Shown here piece after piece: positions 43,685 to 52,931 of a stretch of 64,000 bases of DNA. The stretch's first letter is position 1. Every line of letters starts with the position of its first letter. The translations under genes and the position numbers were made by a program. Under the pieces are notes generated by a model, which saw only the letters and a program-made list of their open reading frames with translations, did not search any database and was not told the DNA's origin. Source of the DNA: Chersky-840 sp035604715 (GTDB lineage: Bacteria > Actinomycetota > Acidimicrobiia > Acidimicrobiales > UBA8190); assembly GCA_963731665.1 (NCBI GenBank), contig CAVSWP010000011.1:1054001-1118000 (forward strand), written 5' to 3'.

Positions 43685-44524
43685 CTAGGTGTAGCGCAGT
43701 GGGACTGTCCAGCACCGACCCAGTTCAACGTCGAACGACTCGGGAATGAATGCCTCGCGCGCCCCGCCGGGGTAGCTGGTGAGTTCACCAAATACGATAC
43801 GACGGTTGACGTCATAGAGGTCGACTCTGACAAAGTCGGTGTCGTGTCCGAGTGCTTCGGCGATGTGGATCATCTCGTCCAGTGAGTCGGGTCGAGACGG
43901 GGCAGACTCGGCGGGTGGATAGACCAGGCGGGCGTCGACCGGAGTCCAATCCGGACGGAGGAGATTGCGGCAGTGATTGCCAAAACGATCCGAATCCACC
44001 TGAACGAGGCGGGCCTGACCATGGAAGACGAAGAACTTGTAGTCCGGCGGGATGTGCCCGTCGGAGTCCAGGAGCAACTCTTCGATCACGATCCGCGCTG
44101 GGACGTGACGATACGCCCACTCCTGCTCGACATCCGCGTAGCGCGTCGCCAGCCAGCCACGACATGTCGCCACCAACAGATTCCGGTCGAGCTCGTCGCG
44201 ATCCTCGACGATCCAGATCATTCCCGAGCCGTGGCTCGGCTTGACCACAAACTTCGTTGGGAGCGAAGACAGGTCCAAGGCAGCGGGGTCGGTGACCACG
44301 GCATGAAGCCGCGGCAGGATCTGGGAACCGACGGTCTGGGCAACGTAGTCACGCACGGCAACCTTGTCGGCAAAAGTTGTTAACAAAGGTCGACGGTCCA
44401 AGACCATTTTCCGCAGCAGCTTCTGGTTGAACGTCACCGGGACCCGAGCCGGCCAGGAATGACGCCTCTTCCAGTAGTACACGCGGCAGCGCACTTCAAA
44501 CGGCACTCGAGTCGAATAAACCAT
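43685..44524 (-). CDS. TupA-like ATP-grasp protein
   Basis: 279 residues from the ATG at 44524; an in-frame extension to 44782 has poor composition. Family features include VTFNQKLLRKMVLDRRPLLT and FADKVAVRDYVAQTVGS. The core KFVVKPSHGSGMIWIVED resembles the ATP-grasp substrate loop, and PPDYKFFVFHGQARLVQVD with RVDLYDVNRRIVFGELTSYPG matches the metal- and nucleotide-binding part. TupA-like proteins are associated with capsule and cell-surface polysaccharide assembly. No other polysaccharide genes are adjacent, so the acceptor is unknown. Probably cytoplasmic. Confidence 0.75.
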   Translation of the reverse strand: MVYSTRVPFEVRCRVYYWKRRHSWPARVPVTFNQKLLRKMVLDRRPLLTTFADKVAVRDYVAQTVGSQILPRLHAVVTDPAALDLSSLPTKFVVKPSHGSGMIWIVEDRDELDRNLLVATCRGWLATRYADVEQEWAYRHVPARIVIEELLLDSDGHIPPDYKFFVFHGQARLVQVDSDRFGNHCRNLLRPDWTPVDARLVYPPAESAPSRPDSLDEMIHIAEALGHDTDFVRVDLYDVNRRIVFGELTSYPGGAREAFIPESFDVELGRCWTVPLRYT

Positions 44525-45117
44525 GGATCGCGCCCAGGTGTTCAGGTGATCGCGAGACGGCCTTTCCGACGACGGGAAAGGCGGCGCAAAACAGTTCGAC
44601 TCCTCTCCCGGAGGCGGAGGCAAGTCACAGAACGGAGTGGTCTCTTTTGAAGTGGTCTCTGGGGCGCGACTCTTTGGCCAGCGTCCATAGCTGGAGAACC
44701 TCGCGACCATCTCGTGTCGAGACATCCTGCGTTCTCGACGACGAGCGCGCCACTCGTGCCAACCCCACATCGTGCAACTCACCGATCGCTAGCGATCTCT
44801 TGGGCACACGGTGCTTGCGCGTCCCTGACGTCAGCATGAAGATTTCCTGAGAACTTGCTGAGTATGTGCGCCGGTCGGACTACGGAAACGGCCTTGGGCT
44901 GCGGGTGGTTCGAAGGAGACAGCTGGACGGAAATCACGAGGCCGGTCACGACACAGCGAGAAGCATCAGGGCCGCTCGAGCCCTTCTGACGCGAACCGAA
45001 GTGGTTCGGACCCGAGACCAGGCGAGGTGCCGAGCCCCGACGTGCCTGCCAGCTGGCGCGCCCGCCCTCCAGTGCTTGGCATCTACGGGAAGTAGTGGAA
45101 GGACCACATGGGCCGGG
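44525..45117. other. Gap of 593 bases, no gene
   Basis: It includes an unlikely extension of the ATP-grasp gene. At about 44995-45011, CGAACC and GGTTCG flank GAAGT, forming a short hairpin downstream of the ferredoxin gene that could terminate the redox operon. Otherwise nothing is recognisable. Confidence 0.35.
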
Positions 45118-45375
45118 TCAACGCCGGCGCCTCGCACGGGTCGTGGCGGTCGACGATCGGGCAACCTTTTCGAGAAACAACGCACGCCGGGGGCATTCCC
45201 GCACCGCCCGGCTGGCCAAGTCAAACAACTGCGGGGGGACGGCGTCCTCTCGAATGACCGGAAAGCCCCACTCGTCGAGAGACACGAGCTCGGGAACGAG
45301 CTCGGCGCAATACCCGAAGGCATCACAGGCAACGGGATTGACGCGCAGCCGGAAGTGGGTCGTTGTGATCGGCAT
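45118..45375 (-). CDS. Small ferredoxin (3Fe-4S type)
   Basis: 85 residues. Cysteines in VACDAFGYCAEL (two Cys separated by five residues) and the distal CP in AVRECPRRALFL fit the three-cysteine ferredoxins that carry a 3Fe-4S cluster and serve actinobacterial P450s. It is the last gene of the redox operon, encoded 20 bases after the NuoF-like gene. It probably shuttles electrons to or from that protein. The C-terminal 15 residues are basic and disordered. Confidence 0.8.
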   Translation of the reverse strand: MPITTTHFRLRVNPVACDAFGYCAELVPELVSLDEWGFPVIREDAVPPQLFDLASRAVRECPRRALFLEKVARSSTATTRARRRR

Positions 45376-45395
45376 GGGTGGTTAGCGCCCGCTGG

Positions 45396-46721
45396 TCATC
45401 GCCTGGGGCCCACCGCATCCACCGAAGATCGGGGAACGGGCAGGACTGGCTTCCGGTTCCAACTCGCGCAGGGTCGATGTCGTGCATGTTCGGTGAAGTC
45501 CGTCGAGAACACCTCTAAGGCACTTCGCACCATGCGCGCCACTCCATCGGGGTGACGGCAGGCTCCTCGTCCATCGACCATGTCCAGGCGGACACGCAGA
45601 CGGGCCATGACCGACCGATCGCCGTCGCCGTGGGCGAGGCCGACGAGATCCCGGGCGATGGCGTGCAAGCCGTAGAGACACGGACCGCATTGCCCGGCGC
45701 TCTCATTGGCCATGAAGCTGGCCACCCTCGCCGTCTCGGCGACACCGCACGATGTGCACGGGATCGCGGCGAGGACACCGGCTCCCATGGCACTGCCCAC
45801 CGAGGCGAGCGGTCCGGGCGCGTACGGCGTCTCGAGCCCGTCGGGGGGCAACCACGTTCCCCCGTACCCACCCACCAGGACGGCGCCCGGAAGGTCACCG
45901 AGCCCGGCTCCTCTCAGGATGCGACCGATCGGGGTGCCGACCCCCACTTCGTAGACACCGGGATGCTCCAAGGCCCCAGAGGCGGTGACCAGGCAGGTCC
46001 CTGGGGCGTCATGCAGGCCGGCGGTGCGAAACCAGCGCGGGCCGTAGCGGGCAATGAGCGCCACATGGGCGAGGGTCTCGGCGCTTTGTACCAGGGCGTC
46101 ACGGCGCCCGATCGTGAGCGGGACCCCTTTGACGGCGCGGAATTGGGGGTGGGCCGGCCCCCCTCGGACCCAGGCCGTCAGCGCCGACTCCTCGCCACTG
46201 ATGTAGCGCCCGGGAGGACGCAGGAGCTTGACGGGCGAACGCCCCAGTCCGGCGGCGGCCCGCTCTGACATCGCCACCCGGACACTGTTCGCGCTGGCGT
46301 CTTGATCATCGGGGACGCACACGATGATCTCGTGGCCGGCGATGGCTGCCCCCACCAGCTCGGCTCCATCGAGCACGAGGTGCGGAGCCGCGGCCAGCAG
46401 GGTCCGGTCCTTGGAGCTCGCCGGCTCGCCCTCCATGGCGTTGACGACGAGGAGGGGATGGGAGTGACGGGCCCGGACCGAGTCCAGTTTCCGAGCCGTG
46501 GGGAATCCGGCTCCGCCGCGCCCCACCAACCCCGAGGACCGCACCAGCTCGACGAACCCGTCTGCCCACGCGGCGTCCCGGCCACGAGGAAGCGCCAGCG
46601 GACCATAGGTGTCGACGTGGGCGACGAGATCATTCCGTCCCGTTCGGGCCCAACCAGCCAGGATTCTGGTCGTGGAAACCCCGTTTTCCTGACCTGCGAT
46701 GGCCGGGGCGTCAGTGGCCAT
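45396..46721 (-). CDS. NuoF-like FMN/Fe-S oxidoreductase subunit
   Basis: 441 residues from the ATG at 46721; a GTG at 46730 overlaps the upstream gene by 20 bases. The FMN/NADH fold has GLVGRGGAGFPTARKL and VVNAMEGEPASSKD, typical of complex I 51-kDa (NuoF) proteins. A C-terminal SLBB/Fe-S part contains CTSCGVAE and NESAGQCGPC with a later Cys (GACRHP), enough for a 4Fe-4S cluster. Unlike NuoF it stands with a ferric-reductase-like protein and ApbE. It may pass electrons between NAD(P)H, ferredoxin and a membrane partner; direction is inferred. Confidence 0.83.
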   Translation of the reverse strand: MATDAPAIAGQENGVSTTRILAGWARTGRNDLVAHVDTYGPLALPRGRDAAWADGFVELVRSSGLVGRGGAGFPTARKLDSVRARHSHPLLVVNAMEGEPASSKDRTLLAAAPHLVLDGAELVGAAIAGHEIIVCVPDDQDASANSVRVAMSERAAAGLGRSPVKLLRPPGRYISGEESALTAWVRGGPAHPQFRAVKGVPLTIGRRDALVQSAETLAHVALIARYGPRWFRTAGLHDAPGTCLVTASGALEHPGVYEVGVGTPIGRILRGAGLGDLPGAVLVGGYGGTWLPPDGLETPYAPGPLASVGSAMGAGVLAAIPCTSCGVAETARVASFMANESAGQCGPCLYGLHAIARDLVGLAHGDGDRSVMARLRVRLDMVDGRGACRHPDGVARMVRSALEVFSTDFTEHARHRPCASWNRKPVLPVPRSSVDAVGPRR

Positions 46722-47868
46722 CGCCACCACCGCCGTCTCCGGTGCCTCCCGCAGCGACCGAAGCCAGCTCGCCGGTCACTCGGCTCCCGTCGACAGTGAC
46801 GTCGACGCGGAGATCGAGCGGGCTCCTGGACCCGTCGGACAATGCCAGCACGAACTGCGAGCCCTCGAGACCCACGATGGTGCCCGTGAATTGGCTGGGC
46901 GTGGCGGGAGGACCGAAGGAAGCCCGACTCTGTTGCATCTCCACCCCGCCCGAGCCGTCCGGGGTCCCGATGATCACCACGTCGAGAGCGGCCACGAGCG
47001 TTCCCGAGGTCTGGGCCTCAATGGTGACCTGCACGGTGCCGCCCGGCCGGGCCTGCTGAGTGATGGTGCCGTCCAGGGGGGCGGAATACGGCGGGGCGGG
47101 AAGCGTGCCAGGCCCGGGAACCGCGGCGGACCGGGGGGCAGTCGTCGTGGTCGGCGCCGAGGTGGTCGGGGCCGAGAGACCCGTGGCGGTGCCGGTCAGC
47201 AACGCTTTCGGAGTCCCGGCCCGGGCCGCCCAGCCGGGGCGCAGGGGACCGGTAGCGGTCCAGGCCACTACGGCGACCACCGCCAACGCTCCTGTGGTCC
47301 CGAGCGCCACTCTCGTTCCGGCGTGGGCCGGCCACCCGGACACGAGACGCCATCCGACGGCGCCGAGCACGGCAGCGCCACATGCCATCGTGAGCACCAG
47401 CATCCACCCGAGGTGGGGGTCGGTACCGGTGCCCAGTCCATGCACGACCGCCAGCGGCCAGCTGGCGTAGGCCAGCCAATGCAGGGCCCTCCATGTGCGG
47501 GGGTTGATCCGTCGGCGCAGAAGGCTGGAGATCGTGACCGCCAGCAGGAGGTCCACGGCAATGGTGCCGAGACCGAGCCACAGCCTTCGGTACGACGAGG
47601 TGAACGGCACGACCACCGATACCCATCCGATGGGTGCGAACGAGTCCGTCACCGTGGTGAGGACGTGCAGAGCGACGACGACCATGGCTACCAGCGAGAC
47701 GCGACGATGCAGGTCCTGGAAGGCAAAGCGCGGCCACCGTGGGGTGCCGAAGCGCACCGAGGTGAGCACACCCAGGACCATGGTCGCTGTGAGCAGGACC
47801 AGCGCCACGATGCCCGTGGCCCGAGTGCTGTACCACAGCAGCTGGGAGGAGGTGGCTCCCATCGTCAC
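46711..47868 (-). CDS. Ferric-reductase-like membrane protein with extracytoplasmic domain
   Basis: 385 residues. About six to seven membrane helices contain the heme-ligand pattern FQDLHRRVSLVAMVVVALHV (two His) and RALHWLAYASWPLAVVHG (two more His), typical of the ferric-reductase-like transmembrane domain (heme b). After residue 220 a Thr/Pro/Ala linker leads to a beta-rich domain of about 110 residues with no clear FMN-binding motif. It probably carries electrons across the membrane. Its stop region overlaps the NuoF-like start, and it overlaps ApbE by 4 bases, confirming an operon. Confidence 0.8.
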   Translation of the reverse strand: MTMGATSSQLLWYSTRATGIVALVLLTATMVLGVLTSVRFGTPRWPRFAFQDLHRRVSLVAMVVVALHVLTTVTDSFAPIGWVSVVVPFTSSYRRLWLGLGTIAVDLLLAVTISSLLRRRINPRTWRALHWLAYASWPLAVVHGLGTGTDPHLGWMLVLTMACGAAVLGAVGWRLVSGWPAHAGTRVALGTTGALAVVAVVAWTATGPLRPGWAARAGTPKALLTGTATGLSAPTTSAPTTTTAPRSAAVPGPGTLPAPPYSAPLDGTITQQARPGGTVQVTIEAQTSGTLVAALDVVIIGTPDGSGGVEMQQSRASFGPPATPSQFTGTIVGLEGSQFVLALSDGSRSPLDLRVDVTVDGSRVTGELASVAAGGTGDGGGGDGH

Positions 47869-48854
47869 CCCACGACCTCCCGCTTATGGTCCACGACCAC
47901 AAGACCCGGGGCGTCGGGCGGCCACCCCCCCACGGTGGCGACGGCTCCGTCGTGGCGCACGAGCCGAGCGGGCAGCCCCAAGGCCTGGAGACGATCCAGC
48001 GCCTCCTCGCCCCAGACGACGACGGCGGTGCTGGCGGCGTTGGCGTCCAGACAGCTCCGGGCCGCCACCGACACGAGGCGCCAGTGCTCACTGGCGACAT
48101 CCCCGGTCGCCGGGTCCACGATGTGATGCAGTCGGCGCCCACCTCGGCGCCATCCCCGCACGACCGTGCTGGAGCTGGCGACCCCTCCCTCGGTGATGCA
48201 CACCATCGGGCCGGCGTCAAAGCGCCCGGAGGAGTTCTCGGCAATCCCGATGGGCCAGCCGTCCTGGGGCGGCGGGCCGCCGACAGCAACATCGCCACCC
48301 AGGCTCACCAATACCCCTGATCCCGTAGTCGAGGAGATTCGTGTGGCGGCCCGGTCCGCCGCCAGCGCTTTGGCGGTTGCTCCGAGGTCAAGCTGCACCC
48401 CAGCGGGCACCCGCACCCGAGGGGGATGCTCGTCGAATTCGATGCACCACCAACCGGGCGCGGGCTCAGGTGCCCCCCGGAGGGGGGATCCGATGGCCGG
48501 CAGTGCCGCGAAGTCGCGGTCATAGCCGAGCCATTCCACGGCGTGACCCACGGTCGGGTCTACGGCACCTCCGGTTCGCTCAGCCACCGAGCAGGCCGCG
48601 GCGACCGCCTCGAACAGCAAAGCGCTCACCGGAACCACGTGGCCGGCGCCAGCGCACAGGCTCCGGATCTCCGAATCAGCCCGGAACCGACTGCACGTTC
48701 GGTCGATGGCTTCCAACTCGGCGCGAAGGATGGCTGTCGCCAGCCCCAGCGCCGCTGGACGTTCGACGACCAGTGTCGCCGTGGTCCCCAACGCTCGGAA
48801 TTGGGTCTCTCCCCACCTCGACCCTTGACCTCTCAGGTGCGGGCCGCTTCCCAT
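47865..48854 (-). CDS. apbE: FAD:protein FMN transferase (ApbE)
   Basis: 329 residues from the ATG at 48854. ApbE motifs are visible: FRALGTTATLVVE, IDRTCSRFRADSEIR, QLDLGATAKALAADRA, VSLGGDVAVGG, and the metal/FAD site SSSTVVRGW then LHHIVDPATG and CLDANAASTAVVVWG. The enzyme cleaves FAD and attaches FMN to a Ser/Thr of a target protein in the membrane or periplasm. No signal peptide is visible, unlike many ApbE proteins. The target is presumably encoded in this operon, but a clear flavinylation motif (D-x-x-S/T-G-A-S/T) was not seen, so the substrate is open. Confidence 0.9.
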   Translation of the reverse strand: MGSGPHLRGQGSRWGETQFRALGTTATLVVERPAALGLATAILRAELEAIDRTCSRFRADSEIRSLCAGAGHVVPVSALLFEAVAAACSVAERTGGAVDPTVGHAVEWLGYDRDFAALPAIGSPLRGAPEPAPGWWCIEFDEHPPRVRVPAGVQLDLGATAKALAADRAATRISSTTGSGVLVSLGGDVAVGGPPPQDGWPIGIAENSSGRFDAGPMVCITEGGVASSSTVVRGWRRGGRRLHHIVDPATGDVASEHWRLVSVAARSCLDANAASTAVVVWGEEALDRLQALGLPARLVRHDGAVATVGGWPPDAPGLVVVDHKREVVG

Positions 48855-48855
48855 G

Positions 48856-49233
48856 TCACCACCCGGTGCCGCCCGATACGGCCGCGGGGGCACGCTGTGT
48901 CGGAGTGGGCGCCGTCGGCACGCTCACAGCACCACCGGTCCCAGTGTTGCCCGTCCCGGTGTTGCCCGTCCCGGTGTTGCCCGTCCCGGTGATGCCGGTG
49001 TTCCCCGTGGCGCCCGCGCCGGTGGAACCGGTAACAGCACTACCTGAGGTGGCGGCGCCGACCGTCGATGGGGACGAGGTCGATCGGCCCGGAATCTGGT
49101 GGGCGACGACGCCGAAGATGGCCGCCGCCCCGGCCGCGGAGCCGACGATCGTCCACCGAAAGGCGCGGCGGACGCGCTCGAAGGCCTCGCTGCGCGGATC
49201 GCCGAAACCGCGATGGTACCGGGGGAACGTCAC
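48856..49233 (-). CDS. Membrane-anchored Gly/Thr-rich repeat protein
   Basis: 125 residues from a GTG, preceded by GAGGTGAGGTGAGGTG. A 25-residue cytoplasmic start is followed by one membrane segment (WTIVGSAAGAAAIFGVVAH) and a Ser/Thr/Gly-rich outside part containing NTGTG repeats encoded by 15-bp DNA units. It is the first gene of the redox operon, directly upstream of ApbE, which makes it a candidate partner or flavinylation target, though no canonical motif is visible. The repeats look low-complexity and might be spacer-like. Confidence 0.55.
   Translation of the reverse strand: MTFPRYHRGFGDPRSEAFERVRRAFRWTIVGSAAGAAAIFGVVAHQIPGRSTSSPSTVGAATSGSAVTGSTGAGATGNTGITGTGNTGTGNTGTGNTGTGGAVSVPTAPTPTQRAPAAVSGGTGW
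48944..48988 (-). repeat. 15-bp tandem repeat
   Basis: Three exact copies of GTGTTGCCCGTCCCG (48944-48958, 48959-48973, 48974-48988), followed by a degenerate unit. They encode the NTGTG repeats of the anchored protein and could vary in number between strains. Confidence 0.9.
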
Positions 49234-49424
49234 GTCACCTCACCTCACCTCGGGTCCATTGTGGGCTTCGGACCCTTACCAGAGCGTGAAGATTCGCTTT
49301 GAACGAGCTGAGTGTTCCCGGCCTATTCACAGGGGAAACTCAGACCACGGCGATATCGCGTGGATGCCGGGTTGGATCGCCCGGCAAGCCACCTGCAAGG
49401 CCCGTTTCGTGCCCCTGCGGCCGC

Positions 49425-50858
49425 TCAGGGTAGGCGAGCAGACATGGTGAAGAAGTCCCTCGACCACCAGGATTCGAAGTAACGCTGAGGCGTTCCTGTC
49501 ATGTTCGCCAGCAGCTCCGTTCCGTTCCCGGGAGTGGCGAGGCCGCCGGGCGCGGAAGGCGCGTAAGTGGTGAAGTTCACCCAGTCGGTGTTGATGTCGA
49601 GCTCCATGGCACGCACCGCGCCGGCGCGTACGAGGACATTGGCCAGGTCCGTGATGTTGAGGTCAGGGCCACCCACGTAGACCAGGGCTCCGGTGGCCGT
49701 GACCCCCACACCCGAACGCCAGACATAGACCTGGTTCCCAACGGTGAAGCCCCAGTGTGTGGTGTCATTGGCATTGAGCCCCGGGACCGGTCTGCCACCG
49801 TCCACCAGCAGGCCCACGTTCTGCCGCACTGCCACGACATTCGGTCCCATAGTCACGTCGCGGCCCCATTGGCCGATCGTGGCCGTACCGTCGCGAAAGA
49901 TGACGAAGGAGGCGGCGCCTTGGCGGAGGGGGAAGACCGTCTTACCGTCGGTGTAGTAGCCACCGCCGGAGTCCGACATCAAGAAACCCGAGTTGAAGGC
50001 GGTTACCAAGGAATCGGCTGCCTGGGGAGAAATGGGGGCGGTGTCCGGCCAGGGACCGCCGCCGGGAATGGTGCTTCCCGAGTACAACGTGGCAGACAGC
50101 AGTTTGGTGTCCATCCACGCCACACCGGTTACGACACTGGTGTGAACCGCATCGGGCCGCACGAACGCCTCGTACACGGCGGGGATCCCGCCGACGAGAC
50201 GACCAGCGGGGTGCCACTGACCTTCGCCGGGCACCGCCGGGCTGGCCAGAGGCACGATGGCCGTGGGGACGGCAAGATGCGCCGGCACCGGCGTCGCTGG
50301 TGCTTTCGTCGCTCCGTGCCGGCGTGACGATGACGAGGTCGATGCTGGGATCGCCCCCTTGGGGGGCTTGCCACCCACCGGCGGTGGATGATGCGAGTAC
50401 CACGTATTCTCCGCCCAGGTCACCAGCGAGCCACCGCCGTGCAGGCGAGTCCATTCCGCCAGACGCGCCGAGATCGAGTTACCCATGCCGGGGTCGGTGA
50501 GCGCCGAGCCCAGCGACACCCACACGGGCGTGAGAGCGACCAGAACGAGGATGAGACCGCTTCTGATCTTGTGCCTTCGGACCCACGTCGCCGGCCTGCC
50601 GGGTCTGGACCAGCTGTGCTTGTCGGGAGGTTGATGGCGAGGTCCAGGAACTGTCTGTGGCCCGAGGGTTGGCGGAGCAGTGGCCGGCGTGCGATCAGCG
50701 ACATGACCCTCGGAGGGCGGAGCGACGTCAGGGATGTGCTTCACCGTTGCCCCACGGATGCCGATGGTGGGGGCGCGGGGATCCGGTGTTCGGACATGGA
50801 GCTCGGCTTTCGGCGGTGGGGGGCGCGGCCGCTCTTTCGACGTCGCTCCCGGCATCAT
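49425..50858 (-). CDS. Phosphodiester glycosidase-domain (NAGPA-like) exported protein
   Basis: 477 residues; the exact start is uncertain because the N-terminal 90 residues are Pro-rich. A membrane segment at about 96-118 (GLILVLVALTPVWVSLG) anchors it with the C-terminus outside. The C-terminal 270 residues match the NAGPA/phosphodiester-glycosidase fold: VTAFNSGFLMSDSGGGYY, VYVWRSGVGVTATGALVYVG, and MELDINTDWVNF with the active-site Asp. Family enzymes remove GlcNAc from phosphodiesters; the substrate here may be a cell-wall glycopolymer. It is divergent from the two-component genes, so it might be their target. Confidence 0.8.
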   Translation of the reverse strand: MMPGATSKERPRPPPPKAELHVRTPDPRAPTIGIRGATVKHIPDVAPPSEGHVADRTPATAPPTLGPQTVPGPRHQPPDKHSWSRPGRPATWVRRHKIRSGLILVLVALTPVWVSLGSALTDPGMGNSISARLAEWTRLHGGGSLVTWAENTWYSHHPPPVGGKPPKGAIPASTSSSSRRHGATKAPATPVPAHLAVPTAIVPLASPAVPGEGQWHPAGRLVGGIPAVYEAFVRPDAVHTSVVTGVAWMDTKLLSATLYSGSTIPGGGPWPDTAPISPQAADSLVTAFNSGFLMSDSGGGYYTDGKTVFPLRQGAASFVIFRDGTATIGQWGRDVTMGPNVVAVRQNVGLLVDGGRPVPGLNANDTTHWGFTVGNQVYVWRSGVGVTATGALVYVGGPDLNITDLANVLVRAGAVRAMELDINTDWVNFTTYAPSAPGGLATPGNGTELLANMTGTPQRYFESWWSRDFFTMSARLP

Positions 50859-50930
50859 CGCCCCCCGACCCTTGCGGAATCGTGAAGTCTCTTCATCTCC
50901 CCGTCAGGTTGATCGTGTAGACCGTTAGCC

Positions 50931-51599
50931 GTGCGGGTGCTCGTGGCCGAGGATGATGCCGGACTGCGCTCAGTCCTGGAACGGGGACTACGGGAGATCG
51001 GGTACGTCGTCGACGCCGTCGCCAACGGGGAGCGGGCTCTGCGCTTCCTGCGTGCCTACGACTATGAAGTGGCGGTCATCGACTGGCGCATGCCCGTGGT
51101 CTCTGGCCTGGAGGTGGTCCAGCGGCTGCGCCAGCAGGGGTCGGCGATTCCCATCCTCATGCTCACGGCGCGTGACGCCGCCAGCGACCGGGTGACGGGG
51201 CTCGACGAGGGGGCCGACGACTACCTGGTCAAGCCCTTCGACTTCGGAGAGCTCGTGGCCCGCATCCGGGCCCTGCAGCGCCGGTCCCCGGCGTTGCAGG
51301 CGACCTGCCTGAGAATTGGGGACCTGGAGTTCGATCCGGCGACCCGAGAGGTGCGTGTGGGGTCGACCAACCCGGGACTGACTGGCACCGAATTGTCGAT
51401 GCTGGAGATCCTCATGCGCAGATATCCGGCAGTGGTGGAGCGACGGTCGGTCGCGCTGCATGTCTGGGACGAGGAAGCCAACGCGCTGGGCTCCAACACC
51501 ATCGACGTGCACCTGGCCCGGCTGCGAGCAAAGCTCGCTGCGGGCAACGTCCGGATCGAGACGGTCCGGGGCGTGGGCTTCAGGATCGTGCCGTCATGA
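50931..51599 (+). CDS. OmpR/PhoB-family response regulator
   Basis: 222 residues from a GTG. The receiver domain has VAEDD (Asp pair), AVIDWRMPVVSGLEV with the phospho-Asp near residue 50, LMLTAR and DDYLVKPFDF with the conserved Lys. The C-terminal winged helix has FDPATREVRVGS, LTGTELSMLEILMRR and HLARLRAKL, ending in IETVRGVGFRI. It is activated by the kinase encoded next, which overlaps by 4 bases (ATGA). Candidate targets are the divergent glycosidase-like gene and the DedA gene, both near a CCGTCAGG-TTGA-like motif. Confidence 0.93.
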   Translation: MRVLVAEDDAGLRSVLERGLREIGYVVDAVANGERALRFLRAYDYEVAVIDWRMPVVSGLEVVQRLRQQGSAIPILMLTARDAASDRVTGLDEGADDYLVKPFDFGELVARIRALQRRSPALQATCLRIGDLEFDPATREVRVGSTNPGLTGTELSMLEILMRRYPAVVERRSVALHVWDEEANALGSNTIDVHLARLRAKLAAGNVRIETVRGVGFRIVPS

Positions 51600-52918
51600 A
51601 GCTCCGAGGTCGAGAGACTCGGCCACATCGGGCACACGCAGTGCGCGTGGCCGTCGTTTCGACCTTGCTCATCGCCATGGTCTATGTCGCGGTGTGCGTC
51701 GTGTTCGACGTCGTCGACGGCAACCGGCTCGTGGCCCATGTGGACGCGCACCTGATCGACCGACTCACCGACGTCAGTCATCAGGGCGACCTTCTGACCA
51801 AGCCCGCCGAAGCCGATGACGATCACGATGTGGAGGCGGCGCCGGTCTTGCTGTGGAACGTGGAGGCCACCGGGCAGACAGTGGCACTCAGTGACAGCGC
51901 CCCCCACCTGTCATCCACGGCCTGGTCGCGTTCGGGCGAACCCCGCACAGCTAGTCTCGGCGGCGTCTCGTTCCGCCTGAAGGCCACCAGGGTGGGTAGC
52001 GGCTGGTTGGTGGCGGCACAGAGCCTGTCAGAGACCTCGCACGTCGAGGCGGTGCTGCAGAGCGCTGAAGCCATCGCCGGCCCGGTGCTCGTCCTGGCGG
52101 TCTTCCTCGGCACCCTCACCGTCGGGCTCAAGGCCTCGGGCCCCGTCGAACTGGCCCGGCGGCGCCAGCTCGAGTTCACGGCGGACGCTTCACACGAGCT
52201 CCGCACTCCTCTGAGCGTCATCGAGGCGGAGGTCAGCCTGGCTTTGAGGTCGAGGCGGGAGGCCACGCGGTACCGTGAGGCATTGGAGCGCGTTGGTGGC
52301 GAGAGTCACCGTCTGAGACGGATCGTCGAGGACCTCTTGTGGCTGGCCCGGTTCGACTCGGAGCCGTCCCCACCAGGTGACGAGCCCGTTGACCTCTCCG
52401 AGGTGGCCCGGGGCTGTGTTGACCGCTTTGGAGCAGTCGCCGATGCCCGTGGTATCAGATTGTCGGTGCAGACCGAGGGCGGGACCGAGGCGGGGATCAC
52501 TGCTCCCGTGGAGTGGATCGAACGCCTCGCCGGAGTCCTGGTCGACAACGCCTGCCGCTACGCCGGAGCCGGCGGCACCGCCAGGATCGTTGTGACCGTC
52601 CACGGCAACCGCGCTTACCTGGTGGTGGAAGACAGCGGGCCCGGCATACCGGTAGAGGAGCGACCGAGACTCTTCGACAGGTTCTATCGAGCGACCGACG
52701 AGAGCTCAGGCTCAGGACTGGGTCTAGCTATCGCTGACACGGTGGTCCGTTCGACCGGCGGTCGGTGGCACGTCAGCGAATCCACGCTCGGTGGGGCACG
52801 CATGGAAGTCTCATGGCACCGCACTCACTCTCGAATCACAAGCCCCCGCGCCCGGGGCGATCAACCCGGTGCGAGCGACGAGGCGCGTCGACAAGAGCGC
52901 ACACCCACGGTCATGTGA
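51596..52918 (+). CDS. Sensor histidine kinase
   Basis: 440 residues. An N-terminal membrane segment (VVSTLLIAMVYVAVCVVFDVV) and a second near residue 160-180 (GPVLVLAVFLGTLTVGLKA) bracket an extracellular sensor of about 115 residues. There is no clear HAMP domain. The dimerisation motif is ADASHELRTPLSVIE, and the ATPase has the N-box DNACRYAG, G1 VEDSGPGIP and G2 SGSGLGLAIAD. It phosphorylates the overlapping response regulator. The sensor domain has no recognised ligand fold. Confidence 0.9.
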   Translation: MKLRGRETRPHRAHAVRVAVVSTLLIAMVYVAVCVVFDVVDGNRLVAHVDAHLIDRLTDVSHQGDLLTKPAEADDDHDVEAAPVLLWNVEATGQTVALSDSAPHLSSTAWSRSGEPRTASLGGVSFRLKATRVGSGWLVAAQSLSETSHVEAVLQSAEAIAGPVLVLAVFLGTLTVGLKASGPVELARRRQLEFTADASHELRTPLSVIEAEVSLALRSRREATRYREALERVGGESHRLRRIVEDLLWLARFDSEPSPPGDEPVDLSEVARGCVDRFGAVADARGIRLSVQTEGGTEAGITAPVEWIERLAGVLVDNACRYAGAGGTARIVVTVHGNRAYLVVEDSGPGIPVEERPRLFDRFYRATDESSGSGLGLAIADTVVRSTGGRWHVSESTLGGARMEVSWHRTHSRITSPRARGDQPGASDEARRQERTPTVM

Positions 52919-52931
52919 AGACCTCCGGCCG

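Noticed and set aside
44866..45555. A 229-residue plus frame over the ferredoxin and NuoF-like ends
   Set aside because: The minus strand has ferredoxin Cys motifs and normal codon use; the plus frame has no family features.
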